Source of the DNA: JBJXGV01 sp046160485
GTDB taxonomy: Bacteria > Orphanbacterota > Orphanbacteria > JBJXGV01
Direction of reading: 5' to 3'
DNA: 64,000 bases
Assembly (NCBI GenBank): GCA_046160485.1
Contig: JBJXGV010000001.1
Location: 1 to 64,000, forward strand
Positions 51,996 through 61,082 of the stretch are shown in pieces. Each line of letters begins with the position of its first letter. Position 1 is the stretch's first letter. Below the pieces are notes generated by a model. That model searched no databases and was not told the origin of the DNA. It saw only the letters and a list, made by a program, of their open reading frames with translations. A program made the position numbers and the translations under genes.

Positions 51996-52502
51996 CTATC
52001 TGCGCCATGACCGCACCCGTCCCGTTGTCACCATCTGCATCTCGACCGTATCGCCCTTGTCGTTGTAGACGAAGATCTCGAGAGGCGCGTTGGCTTGGGC
52101 CAGCGTGCCGCGCGGCTCGAAGATCAGCTCGACGCCGCTGCTCACGGAGGTAAACGCCGTGCCGTTCGTATCGCCTTCGAAGAGAATCCCCGCCGGAAAC
52201 GTGTAGAGCGAATCCCTGTCGGGAACCCATGACCCCGAAGTGTCCTCGAACTCGACCGAGTACTGACCGAGCACCGGCGACAACGTGAGCCGGTAGTGAG
52301 TGCGGTGCGCGAGCGCCTTTTGGCGCGAGAGACGCAGCGCGGATTCGAGCCGCCCGGCGGCCTCTTCGAGGCGGCTGCGGCGAACCATTCGAGACATCTC
52401 CGGAAACGAGAGCCCCGCGATCGTCGCGCCGATCAAGATCACGACGAGCATTTCAGGAAGCGTGTATCCAGCGGAACGACGCGTGCGCGCATGTCGGTTC
52501 AT
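51996..52502 (-). CDS. FimT/GspH-like pseudopilin
   Basis: 168 residues. The prepilin leader ends SAG|YTLPEMLVV with Glu at position 5, and the hydrophobic helix and GspH/FimU-like domain follow. It is encoded between the PilX-like and PilW-like genes, as fimT/fimU are in pilVWX operons. It probably joins the minor-pilin initiation complex. The gene overlaps the preceding PilX-like gene by four bases. Confidence 0.88.
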   Translation of the reverse strand: MNRHARTRRSAGYTLPEMLVVILIGATIAGLSFPEMSRMVRRSRLEEAAGRLESALRLSRQKALAHRTHYRLTLSPVLGQYSVEFEDTSGSWVPDRDSLYTFPAGILFEGDTNGTAFTSVSSGVELIFEPRGTLAQANAPLEIFVYNDKGDTVEMQMVTTGRVRSWRR

Positions 52503-54067
52503 TCGTCAAACACCTCCGTCCAAGCCACGTCTTTCCAGAGATTGAGGGGCACCGGGAAACACGGCGGCGGGAAATCGGTGATGTCGAGGTCGTAGTTGTA
52601 GCGGCGAGTGGGGCCCGTCGCGGCCGCGATGATCGCCGCGTTGCTCCACGGCGCCGCGCTGCCGCCGTTGTAGGTGATGATCGGCCCGTTGATGTTGAGC
52701 ACCCACGTATTCGCCTGATTCGCCGCGGTGATGATCTCGTTCCAGCCCGCACCATCGTTCGGATCGTTATTCACCGGCGACTCGCCGACGATTCCGTCGA
52801 GGTCGAGGTCGTAGTTTCCAGTCGGCGCGACCGGATGCGCCGCGGTCGCGGAGTTGAGCGCGCACCAGTTGCTGTTCACCGACATGAGCGCCGCGTCGAT
52901 GCTGACAACGCGTGGCGTGTTCCCGATGTAGACGTAGTCGCTCGCGACGAGCCCCACGTTGATCGGATCGCCTGAGCCGTTCGGCAGGCGCGTTACCGGG
53001 TCGATGCCCGCGTTCCCCGTCACGATATCGCCTTCGATGATCACATCGTCGGTCGCATACACGCACAGACTGCGTCCGCTCACGCCGTCGAGTCGGCCAC
53101 GAATGGGCGCATCGCCGCTGAAGTAGATGATTCCGTTGAATTCGTCGGCGCGCATGTCGGAGCCCGTCGTCGTGTCGCGCACGGCGACGCCGGCATACGC
53201 GATCAGCGTGTCATTCGGTGCCGCGGGCCGGACGAATTTGAAGTCGAACTGCCCGAAGTCGATCGTCCCGTTCGTGCCGATGTTGAGCGGGTTATAGGGC
53301 ATGTAGATTCCGATTCGTCCGACACCTTCGCAGTCGCAGACATCCGCGATTCCCTGCGCGCGCTCCCGGACGTCGGTCCAATCGACGGAGGCTTGAAGGT
53401 CGATCGCCTTGGCGCTGTCGGAGTAGCCCTTGTGGAAGATGCCTTCGTTGGCGTTCTGAACAACACCGACCGCGGCGACGAACTCGAGGAACTCAGCCTT
53501 GTTTTCCGCTGTGCAGCCGGTCGGCACGCCCAGGTTCTGGCCGACGTAGACTTCGCCCGTCAGAACGGCGCCGCACGCGTACGAGGTGCCCGTCACGCTG
53601 ACGAAGCGCGCGTACTTCAAGAACGAGTCGTGCTTGATGAGCGCCTCGATTCGCCGTTCGGCTCCGCGCGTTCCGCCGCTGGCTTCGAGGTTGAAGAAAT
53701 CGCCGGAGTAGGGCGAGAGCGCGCTCGACGTGTACTCGCTCGATTCGCCGAAGATTTCGTAGGTCGCGCCCCACGCAAGCGTGTCGGAAAACCGGAAATC
53801 GGGCTTGCCGTCGGAGTCTTCGTCGGCGAACGTGAGGTCGCGGTCCTGAACTCGCCGCTTCGCGAGCGCAAGCCCGGTCTCGGCGGCCATCAACGCATCC
53901 TGGTGATCGCGTTGAAAGCGAGACGCCTGTCGATCGCTCGTCGACAAGAGCGCGATGCCGATGCCCATCGCCGAAAGGATACCGAGTGCGATCACGGCCA
54001 GAATGATCGCGCTCCCGCTCTCTTGGCTGCGCTTCGCATCACTCCGATTGATTGATTCGCTTCGCAT
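52499..54067 (-). CDS. PilX-like pilus assembly protein with large extracellular region
   Basis: 522 residues from the ATG at 54067 (GAGGAG ribosome site); an ATG at 54097 is an alternative. The N-terminus has the PilX pattern ESGSAIILAVIALGILSAMG without a GFTLxE signature, then SDRQASRFQRDHQDALMAAETGLALAKRRV. The rest is a long beta-rich domain with GDIVTGNAGIDPVT, NSNWCALNS and DLDLDGIVGES. Typical PilX is about 170-200 residues, so this carries some 300 extra. It is probably a minor pilin with added surface domain. Confidence 0.78.
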   Translation of the reverse strand: MRSESINRSDAKRSQESGSAIILAVIALGILSAMGIGIALLSTSDRQASRFQRDHQDALMAAETGLALAKRRVQDRDLTFADEDSDGKPDFRFSDTLAWGATYEIFGESSEYTSSALSPYSGDFFNLEASGGTRGAERRIEALIKHDSFLKYARFVSVTGTSYACGAVLTGEVYVGQNLGVPTGCTAENKAEFLEFVAAVGVVQNANEGIFHKGYSDSAKAIDLQASVDWTDVRERAQGIADVCDCEGVGRIGIYMPYNPLNIGTNGTIDFGQFDFKFVRPAAPNDTLIAYAGVAVRDTTTGSDMRADEFNGIIYFSGDAPIRGRLDGVSGRSLCVYATDDVIIEGDIVTGNAGIDPVTRLPNGSGDPINVGLVASDYVYIGNTPRVVSIDAALMSVNSNWCALNSATAAHPVAPTGNYDLDLDGIVGESPVNNDPNDGAGWNEIITAANQANTWVLNINGPIITYNGGSAAPWSNAAIIAAATGPTRRYNYDLDITDFPPPCFPVPLNLWKDVAWTEVFDE

Positions 54068-54093
54068 TGCGCTCTCCTCTTCGCGATGTACGG

Positions 54094-54582
54094 TCATACG
54101 CCCACCTTCGAGATCAAGACGGGGGTCATGAGATTGAGTGTGTCGCCTCGGTCGGCCCACGAGATCGTGACCTCGACGCGCGCGAGACCGCGAACCAGCG
54201 TGCCGTCGTCGATGTCCGTGAAGATCCGAACGCGCCCGCGCGCACCCGGCCCCAGTTGATCCGCCAAGTGCGTCGACCATTCGCGGCTCTGTACGGGAAC
54301 CGTCGATGGCACGTTGGTGTCGACGTCGCGAAACGCCGCGACCATGTCGTCGTACGGGAGGCATCGCATGCGATCGAGAATCTCGGCGGAAAGGTGCGTC
54401 GCCGCGGAGTCCTTGCGGCCGACGCTCGTGTGCTTCGCCGACATAATGAAGACCTGCGCGAGCGCCATGAGCCCGATGCCGATGAACGCCATCGCTACCA
54501 TGAGTTCCACAAGCGAGAACCCATCGTTCGAGAATCGATTGCTTCGACTAGATTCCGACATCCGACGCATTGGCCTGTTCAT
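54094..54582 (-). CDS. PilV-like minor pilin
   Basis: 162 residues. The ATG at 54582 has a near-perfect AAGGAGGT ribosome site. The prepilin leader ends NDG|FSLVELMVAM with the Glu at position 5 and a typical hydrophobic helix. It is first of the pseudopilin operon, immediately behind a sigma-54 promoter candidate. Similar to PilV/GspI-type minor pilins; it probably helps start pilus assembly. Confidence 0.88.
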   Translation of the reverse strand: MNRPMRRMSESSRSNRFSNDGFSLVELMVAMAFIGIGLMALAQVFIMSAKHTSVGRKDSAATHLSAEILDRMRCLPYDDMVAAFRDVDTNVPSTVPVQSREWSTHLADQLGPGARGRVRIFTDIDDGTLVRGLARVEVTISWADRGDTLNLMTPVLISKVGV

Positions 54583-54608
54583 GTGGACCTCCTTCGCAAC
54601 GCAGCTCA

Positions 54609-54624
54609 TGCAAGCCCGAGGCCA
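54609..54624 (-). promoter_or_regulatory. Sigma-54 (RpoN) promoter of the pseudopilin operon
   Basis: On the minus strand TGGC at -24 and TTGCA at -12 are spaced correctly (GG-N10-GC; TGGCCTCGGGCTTGCA). The predicted start is near 54598, giving a leader of about 16 bases that just contains the AAGGAGGT ribosome site of the PilV-like gene. A PilR/NtrC-type activator with an intact GAFTGA loop is encoded next to it. The upstream 170 bases of the 215-base gap could hold enhancer sites; none was recognised by eye. Confidence 0.75.
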
Positions 54625-54797
54625 CGAAGAGCGCCGAGCCTGTACGCGAGGGTTTCGAGAAATCGGCAAGACTCGCTGCAGAAACCGCGACGCTGGCCGC
54701 GGTGCGGCGCGAGCGCTGCGCGAATCGTGAACATCTCCGCCGCCCGAACTTCGCGAACCCGGCAAGGCGTTGCCGGGTGTTCACGAATCGGCCAGTG

Positions 54798-56219
54798 CTA
54801 CTGGAGTCCGTACTCCTTGACCTTCGACCAGAGCGCCCGGTACGACATGTCGAGCCGCCGCGCCGCTTCCGCTTTGTTACCGTTGGCCTCGGCGAGTGCG
54901 TTTCGAATTGCATCGATTTCGAGCCGGCGGACGGCGTCTTTCTTCGCGTCGGCCAGCGCTGGGCGCGCGGCACTTTCCGCGAGCACCGCCGCGGCCGTCG
55001 GCGCGCCCACGAGCACCTCCTCGCGCGGGCTCTCCTCGGGAAGCGAAATATCGCACCCGAGAATCTCGTCGCGGTCGGAGAGAATGAGTGCGCGCTCAAT
55101 CGTATTGCGCAGTTCGCGAATGTTGCCGGGCCACGCGTACGCCGCGAGCTTCGCGAGCGCTTCGCGCGAGAGCGCCGGCTCCGGTTTTCGCAGCTCACGC
55201 GACAGGTGCGCCGCGAACCAGAGCGCGAGAAGCTCGACGTCGCCGGGGCGTTCGCGAAGAGGCGGCAATTCGAGCGGAATCACGTTGAGCCGGTAGAAGA
55301 GGTCCTCGCGGAAAGCGCCGCGCTTCACCTCGTCGCGAAGCCGTTTGTTCGTCGCCGCGACGATGCGCACGTCGACAGCGATCGGACGCGTTCCGCCGAC
55401 GCGTTCGAATTGGCGCTCCTGCAAGACGCGGAGGATCTTCGCTTGAAGGTCGAACGGCAGGTCGCCGATCTCGTCGAAGAAGAGCGTTCCGCGATTTGCC
55501 AACTCGATGCGACCGACTTTGCGCCGTTCCGCTCCCGTAAACGCGCCCTTCTCGCTCCCGAAGAGTTCGTGTTCGAGCAGGTCGTTCGGAATCGTCGCGC
55601 AATTGATGACGACGAGCGGAAACGCGGCGCGCGGGCTCGCGTGGTGGATGGCACGCGCGAGCAGTTCCTTCCCGGTTCCCGATTCGCCGAGCAAGAGAAC
55701 GGTCGCGTCGGAGAGCGCCGCCTTCTTCGCCATCTCCTGCACGGCGCGCAGCGACGCGGCCTCCCCCACGATGACGGGCGGATCGAGTCGCTCGCGAAGT
55801 TCGTCCTTGAGCAGGATGTTGTCCGTCATCATCCGCCGCTTCTCGAGCGCGCGAGCAATCACGAGGAGAAGCCGCTCCGTATCGACGGGCTTCGTGAGGA
55901 AGTCGTGCGCCCCTTCCTTCATCGCGGCGACCGCAAGCTCGACCGTCGCGAACGCGGTGAGCAACACGACGGGAAGAAACGGATCCTGTTCGCGCGCGAC
56001 GCGCAACAGATCGAGGCCCGACATTCCCGGGAGCTGAACGTCGCTCACGACGAGATCGAAGCGCTCGCGGCGCAGGCGCTCGGCGGCGGCCTCGGCGCTG
56101 TCGGCGGCCGTCGCCGTGTAGCCCTCCGACGCGAGCGTGTCCGTGAGCATCTCGCGCATGCTCGCGCGATCCTCGACGACGAGGACGCGTGTCTCGCGAT
56201 CGAGCCGGTTCGGACTCAT
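54798..56219 (-). CDS. pilR: PilR/NtrC-family sigma-54 activator
   Basis: 473 residues. It has a receiver domain with Asp60 (DLVVSDVQLPG), an AAA+ domain with Walker A LLGESGTGKE, GAFTGAERR (sigma-54 contact) and Walker B TLFFDEIGDLP, and a C-terminal Fis-type helix-turn-helix (NKAEAARRLDMSYRALWSKV). Gene order and context support PilR, controlling pilin genes with sigma-54. The start overlaps the sensor-kinase stop as ATGA. Confidence 0.92.
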   Translation of the reverse strand: MSPNRLDRETRVLVVEDRASMREMLTDTLASEGYTATAADSAEAAAERLRRERFDLVVSDVQLPGMSGLDLLRVAREQDPFLPVVLLTAFATVELAVAAMKEGAHDFLTKPVDTERLLLVIARALEKRRMMTDNILLKDELRERLDPPVIVGEAASLRAVQEMAKKAALSDATVLLLGESGTGKELLARAIHHASPRAAFPLVVINCATIPNDLLEHELFGSEKGAFTGAERRKVGRIELANRGTLFFDEIGDLPFDLQAKILRVLQERQFERVGGTRPIAVDVRIVAATNKRLRDEVKRGAFREDLFYRLNVIPLELPPLRERPGDVELLALWFAAHLSRELRKPEPALSREALAKLAAYAWPGNIRELRNTIERALILSDRDEILGCDISLPEESPREEVLVGAPTAAAVLAESAARPALADAKKDAVRRLEIDAIRNALAEANGNKAEAARRLDMSYRALWSKVKEYGLQ

Positions 56220-58135
56220 CGCGCGACCTCCTCGTGCACCGCGACACCTGCCGCGTCGCGCAGCGCGGAAACGCACGGCAGGAGAATCCGAAACCGGGTG
56301 CCGCGCCCGGGTTCGCTCGTGGCACGAATCGTTCCGTCGTGCTCGGCGATCGTCTTCTGCGCGATCGCCAAACCGAGCCCCGTGCCGCGTCGTTTCGTCG
56401 TGAAGAACGGCGTGAAGATTTGAGCGAGCACCTCCGGTGCGAGTCCGGGGCCGCTATCGGCGATGACGATTTCGACGAGCGCGCCGCCCGATGCGGCATC
56501 GGCCCTCGCGTCGCGCGCCGCGCCGAGGACGCGCGTTCCGAGAATCATCGTGCCTCCCTCCTGCATCGCCTGGAATCCGTTCTCGATCACATTTTCGAGC
56601 GCCTTGCGAAGCGCCGTCGCGTCGGCGTCCACGCGTGCGCCGCGCGCCGCGAACGCCGTCTGTACCGTCACGTTCTTGGGTGTGCGCTCCGACATCCGCT
56701 CTTCCACGGCCTCGAGTGCATCCCGAACGAGCTTTTCCGAATCGATCTCGGCGGGGCGCCGGCGTCCGACACGCACAAGGTCGAGCAGGCCCTCGCTTGT
56801 CTCCTCGAGTGCGCGAACCTCCGAGCGCAGCTTGTCGAGGTAGCCGTGCGCCCGAGCCGCGGGGACGGTCTCGCGCTCGAGCAGCCGGCAGTAGCCGAGG
56901 ATCGTCGCGAGCGAATTTCGCAGCTCGTGCGCGATCCCCGACGAGACCTCTCCCATCGCCGCGAGCCGCTCCTTCAGCGCGAGTCGTTGCCGCAGTTGCT
57001 TCGTCTCGGTCAGGTCAGTCAACAGAAAGGCGCCGCCCAGCACGTCGCCGCGCGGATCGCGAATGAGCGAGGACGCAAGCCCGACCCAAGTCTCTTCGTC
57101 GCCGTCCTTCGATGTGCGCATTTCAAACCGCGAGTGTGTCTTCGCGCCGGAGAGAAGCGCATCGAGATGCCCGAGCCATTCCGCGCTCCCAGCGAAAACC
57201 ACCTCCGCGCGCTCGCCGATGAATTGGCGCGACGGCAAGCGGAGAATCGTGCGCGCGGCGCCATTGATCAGCAGCACGCGCCGCTCTTGGTCGAAGATGA
57301 TCACGCCCGTCGGAAGGCTTCGGAGCATGTACGCGACGACCTTCTCGAGGTAGACGGCGCGCTCCTCGGCGCGGCTATAGAGCGTGCGCAGCTCCGACTG
57401 GGATTCCTTCATGTTCGAAACGATCTCGTGAAAGGTGTCGAGCATGAATTGCGTGTCGTGGCCGCCCTTGCTGCTCGCGACATCCGTAAGATTGTCGGGC
57501 CGCCGCAGCTCGCGGACCGACTGGCGCAGCATCCAGAGCAGGAACACGACGACGAGCAACAGAAGAGCTGCGCCGATCGCGCGCGAGAGAAGGATCATCG
57601 GCGCGAGGCGATTGAGCCGATCCCGAAACGTGGCGCCCGCGAGAATGCCGATCGCGTGCGTCACGTTGCCGTCCATCTCGAAGATCGGATACAAGAGCGC
57701 TCCGCCGTCGCGGCGCCCGGCCCCCGTCGCCGGCACGTAGACCTCGAACCCGGACCAAACCCCTTTCGACGAGCGGCGCTCCTCCTGGCCCCAGAGCCGC
57801 GGCCGCAGGTGCACACCCGATTCGTCCGCCTCGACGGCAACGAGTCCTTCGCGGTCGACGAGAAATACAGCGCCGGTTTCGCCGGCGATTCGCGCGCGAT
57901 CGAACCGCGCGCCGATCGACAGAAGATCCGGCGTCGACGAAACGCTTCCGGGCACACGCCGCGCGATCTCGAGCCCGAGCGTGCGCGCCATCGACGAGAG
58001 ACGCTCCTCTTCCTCGCGTTGGAGGCGCGCGTCGATGCGGCCGAGCACGAAAAACGCGGCGAGAGTGACGCCGAGAAGAGCGAGCAAGAGTCCGAGATAA
58101 AGACTCCGGCGAGACGGAGCCCCGGACGGGAGCAT
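56216..58135 (-). CDS. pilS: PilS-like sensor histidine kinase
   Basis: 639 residues. It has two membrane segments (about 11-33 and 180-203) with a periplasmic sensor domain between, a HAMP-like linker, a PAS domain (about 265-375), the H box with His403 (SGIAHELRNSLATIL), and a C-terminal ATPase domain (ENGFQAMQEGG, DSGPGLAPEV, RGTGLGLAIAQK). It is the partner of the adjacent regulator. Its start overlaps the TPR-protein stop as TAATG. PilS of Pseudomonas has six membrane segments, so this sensor differs in topology. Confidence 0.9.
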   Translation of the reverse strand: MLPSGAPSRRSLYLGLLLALLGVTLAAFFVLGRIDARLQREEEERLSSMARTLGLEIARRVPGSVSSTPDLLSIGARFDRARIAGETGAVFLVDREGLVAVEADESGVHLRPRLWGQEERRSSKGVWSGFEVYVPATGAGRRDGGALLYPIFEMDGNVTHAIGILAGATFRDRLNRLAPMILLSRAIGAALLLLVVVFLLWMLRQSVRELRRPDNLTDVASSKGGHDTQFMLDTFHEIVSNMKESQSELRTLYSRAEERAVYLEKVVAYMLRSLPTGVIIFDQERRVLLINGAARTILRLPSRQFIGERAEVVFAGSAEWLGHLDALLSGAKTHSRFEMRTSKDGDEETWVGLASSLIRDPRGDVLGGAFLLTDLTETKQLRQRLALKERLAAMGEVSSGIAHELRNSLATILGYCRLLERETVPAARAHGYLDKLRSEVRALEETSEGLLDLVRVGRRRPAEIDSEKLVRDALEAVEERMSERTPKNVTVQTAFAARGARVDADATALRKALENVIENGFQAMQEGGTMILGTRVLGAARDARADAASGGALVEIVIADSGPGLAPEVLAQIFTPFFTTKRRGTGLGLAIAQKTIAEHDGTIRATSEPGRGTRFRILLPCVSALRDAAGVAVHEEVAR

Positions 58136-59217
58136 TACGAATCGCTCACGATACCGGCGAAGAGCGGCGGCACGTAGAGCCCGACGCCACCCGTGCTCGG
58201 CGTGTAGAGAAGCGAGAATCCCTCGGGGAGCACGATCTGCGTCATGAAGCCCTGCGTTGTGAGGCTATCGAGCGACGCGGGGTACGCGCCGCGCTCCTGG
58301 CGATACTGCAAGACGGTCTTCCGAACGGTTGCAACCGTCTGCGAGACGCGCTCGGCCGTCTTGAAAACCGACAGCGCGCGCCCGCTCTTCGGATCGATGA
58401 CGTAGCCGCGCCCGAATGGATCCGGGGGAAGCGCACGGAGGAACCCCGACGCGACGAGGTCGTGTGGAGAACGCGGGCTCGCGCCGCGCGCCGCGCGATA
58501 CGCGTCGGCGGCGCTCTGAACATGGCGAAGGGCCTCCTCGAGATCGATGTCGTCGAGCGCGTACTGCGCGATCTCGTGCGTGACGGGGTTCGTGCTCGTC
58601 GCTTGGATCTCGCGCCACATCTCGCGCGCATTGCCCTCGCTTCCGCCGCGCCGGTACGCGAACGCCGCGAAGCGTTCAACCTGCTCGCCCGCGCCCGGGA
58701 GCGCGGCGGCCCGGCGGAAGTACGCGGCGGCGAGCAGATCGCGACGGACGAGGTAGTTCACGAATCCGATGTCGAACGGAATTTCCCACCGGCTGGGGTT
58801 CGCGTGAAATCCGCGCTTCAATAGGTCAATCCCGCCGTCAGCGTCGAGAGCGTCCGTTGCGAGAACGAGTCCTCCGAATCGAAACGCCTCGACGAAGAGT
58901 GGGTTCAGCGCCGTGATGACGTCGAAGATGTGCTTCGCCCAGAGGTACTGGCGGTCCGTCTGGCGGTGCATCCCGTAGTACTGGATCGCGCGAAGCCAGA
59001 GATAGTCGGCGATGATCTCCGATTGGCCGCCGGACACTTCGTCGAGAAACGCGCCCGACGGGAAGTAGACCATCTCCTGCTGCAAGAAACTGTCGGGGCG
59101 CGCGCGCTCGATCGCCGGGTCGAGAATGAACGACAGAACTCCCGCAAGCGCGAAGACCGCCGTGACCACGAGAGGCGCGGCGAGTTTTCGCCGGGTGAAA
59201 TCGGCAAACGCGCTCAC
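58135..59217 (-). CDS. Membrane-anchored TPR-like protein of the pil cluster
   Basis: 360 residues. An N-terminal membrane segment (LVVTAVFALAGVLSFIL) is followed by helical repeats resembling TPRs (IFDVITALNPLFVEAFRFGG, LLAAAYFRRAAALPGAGEQV). Near the C-terminus LPPDPFGRGYVIDPKSGRA resembles the DPWG.PY loop common in pilin-type proteins. No enzyme family is recognised. It sits between the ABC permease and the sensor kinase with overlaps or gaps of a few bases, so it is part of the pilus operon. A role in pilus assembly alongside the ABC transporter is inferred. Confidence 0.7.
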   Translation of the reverse strand: MSAFADFTRRKLAAPLVVTAVFALAGVLSFILDPAIERARPDSFLQQEMVYFPSGAFLDEVSGGQSEIIADYLWLRAIQYYGMHRQTDRQYLWAKHIFDVITALNPLFVEAFRFGGLVLATDALDADGGIDLLKRGFHANPSRWEIPFDIGFVNYLVRRDLLAAAYFRRAAALPGAGEQVERFAAFAYRRGGSEGNAREMWREIQATSTNPVTHEIAQYALDDIDLEEALRHVQSAADAYRAARGASPRSPHDLVASGFLRALPPDPFGRGYVIDPKSGRALSVFKTAERVSQTVATVRKTVLQYRQERGAYPASLDSLTTQGFMTQIVLPEGFSLLYTPSTGGVGLYVPPLFAGIVSDS

Positions 59218-59223
59218 GGCGGC

Positions 59224-59991
59224 CTACTTGAACTCGCGTCTCTCGAAGAGAAATCCCGAGAGAAACACGATGAGCGCCGAATAACCCGCGGCGTAGAGGA
59301 GCGCCATCAGCACGAACGTCGCCGAGACGCCGTTCGCATAGACGAGTTCGCCCTTGATGTTGAAGTTTTCGAGGTTCGGGAGCACGTAGGAGATCGCCGC
59401 CGTCACGAAGCGGCCGGCCGGCCCGCAGAACCGCTCGCCGAAGATGCGTAGGTCGGAGAGGAGATGGCCCGCGAAGAAGAGAAAGATCGTCACGCAGAAC
59501 GCGAGGATCGGCGTGGAGACCGTCGTGAGGAGAAGCGCGACCGCCGTGATGACCGCCGCTTGCAAGAAAGACATCCCGACCGAAACGAAGAGCCTGGGAT
59601 CGACGTGACCGAGCGTCGCCGCGAGAATCGCCGCGAACGCGACTGCCATGATCGCGCAGTTGACGGCATTCATCAGCAAGAGGCCGAGGTATTTGCCGAC
59701 GAGATAGTCGCGCCGCCGGATCGGCCGCGCCAGAAGAGTGTAGATCGTGCGCCGCTCGATCTCGTCGTGCACCAGAAGCGTCGACATGAGGAGCGAGAGG
59801 ACGACGCTGAAGATATCGATGAACGAGAGCCCGATGTCGCAGACGAGCGTCTCCTTCTGGCCGGAGGCGAGTGGAATCGCCGCGATCGGCGCGAAGAAGA
59901 TGAGGAGCGCGAACCCGACCGAGACGAAGAAGACGCGGCGCCGAACGGTTTCGCGGTACGTCGTCGCGGCGATGCAGAAGATTCGGTTCAC
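59224..59991 (-). CDS. ABC-2 type permease (PilI-like)
   Basis: 255 residues with six hydrophobic segments (for example VGFALLIFFAPIAAIPL and CVTIFLFFAGHLL). ABC-2 permease wording: YTLLARPIRRRDYLVGKYLGLLL. The start overlaps the ATPase stop as ATGA. In Myxococcus, PilH (ATPase) and PilI (permease) encoded in the pil cluster are needed for pilus formation; the same position next to pilSR here suggests a homologous role. Confidence 0.85.
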   Translation of the reverse strand: MNRIFCIAATTYRETVRRRVFFVSVGFALLIFFAPIAAIPLASGQKETLVCDIGLSFIDIFSVVLSLLMSTLLVHDEIERRTIYTLLARPIRRRDYLVGKYLGLLLMNAVNCAIMAVAFAAILAATLGHVDPRLFVSVGMSFLQAAVITAVALLLTTVSTPILAFCVTIFLFFAGHLLSDLRIFGERFCGPAGRFVTAAISYVLPNLENFNIKGELVYANGVSATFVLMALLYAAGYSALIVFLSGFLFERREFK

Positions 59992-60923
59992 TCCGATTTC
60001 CCCCCGCCGGAGCCGCCGCCGACCTCACGCAGGAACGTGTCTTCAAGCGTTTCGCGACGGCGCACGATCGACTCGAGCGTCCCGCCGGTTTCGCGAATCG
60101 TGAACAACACCATGTCGACGTACTCCTCGCTATCGAGTGAGAGCCGCACCCGGGTTCCCGCCTTGCGCACATCCTTCACCTGCGGCAGATGCGGCAAGAC
60201 CTTCGTGTCGATGCCGCTGACCTCAAGCTCGAGTTGCTCGCCGCGATACTCGAGGATTTCGTCGAGCGGGCCGACGCGGCGGAGCTTCCCGTCGACGATG
60301 ATCGCGACGCGGTCGCACATCGCCTCCACGTCTTGAAGAATGTGCGACGAGAGAAAAATGGTTTTGCCGGCCGCGCGAAGCCCGAGAATCAACTCGCGAA
60401 TCTCGCGGCGTCCAACGGGGTCGAGTCCGGACATCGGCTCGTCGAAAATGAGCAGGCTCGGGTCGCCGATGATCGCCTGCGCGATCCCGGCGCGCTGAAC
60501 CATTCCCTTCGAGAACTTGCGGAGGAGTCCGCCGGCCGCTTCGCGCAGGCCGACCAGTTCGAGCGTCTTCTCGACTTCGATCGAGAGCTTCTTCCCCGAC
60601 AGGCCCGCCATTCCGCCGAAGAACGTCAGCATCTCGCGTGCGGTGAGGTGCCCGAAGAAATACGGGTTCTCGGGAAGGAATCCGACGCCCTCGCGTGCGC
60701 GGTGGTCGCGCGCACCGCGCCCGCGGAGAAGGACTCGTCCGCGCGTCGGCTTCGTAAGCCCGATGAGGAGCTTCATCGTCGTCGTCTTTCCCGCGCCGTT
60801 GGGGCCGAGGTAGCCGAACACCTCGCCCGGCTGCACCGTGAGCGAAACGCCCGACAAGGCCGTCTTCGGCCGGCGAAGGAAATCCGATCGGTATTCCTTC
60901 CAAACATTCTCGAGTTGAATCAC
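59988..60923 (-). CDS. ABC transporter ATP-binding protein (PilH-like)
   Basis: About 311 residues from a GTG at 60923; GTG 60929 or TTG 60944 are alternatives, and none has a clear ribosome site. It has Walker A GPNGAGKTT, signature FSKGMVQRAGIAQ, Walker B LLIFDEPMSGLDP and a switch His (SSHILQDVEAMC). The C-terminal 80 residues are a regulatory extension. It couples ATP use to the permease encoded next. Pil-cluster context suggests the PilH role. Confidence 0.88.
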   Translation of the reverse strand: MIQLENVWKEYRSDFLRRPKTALSGVSLTVQPGEVFGYLGPNGAGKTTTMKLLIGLTKPTRGRVLLRGRGARDHRAREGVGFLPENPYFFGHLTAREMLTFFGGMAGLSGKKLSIEVEKTLELVGLREAAGGLLRKFSKGMVQRAGIAQAIIGDPSLLIFDEPMSGLDPVGRREIRELILGLRAAGKTIFLSSHILQDVEAMCDRVAIIVDGKLRRVGPLDEILEYRGEQLELEVSGIDTKVLPHLPQVKDVRKAGTRVRLSLDSEEYVDMVLFTIRETGGTLESIVRRRETLEDTFLREVGGGSGGGKSE

Positions 60924-60979
60924 GTTCACGATATCGGCAGGCAATGCCGATCTATTGAGCGGCGGCGCTTACGCTTCCA

Positions 60980-61008
60980 TTGAACGCCCCCAGGCCCCGT
61001 GATATATT
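60980..61008 (+). promoter_or_regulatory. Sigma-70 promoter of korAB
   Basis: TTGAAC (60980-60985), a 17-base spacer, TATATT (61003-61008). The predicted start is near 61015, giving a leader of about 68 bases to the korA ATG. No other element is seen in the divergent gap. Confidence 0.7.
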
Positions 61009-61082
61009 GGCCACGATTTTTGGCGCCCAACCCGTACCGACTCGAACCCGCTTCGGAATCTGAAGAAGGGAACTCATAAGGC

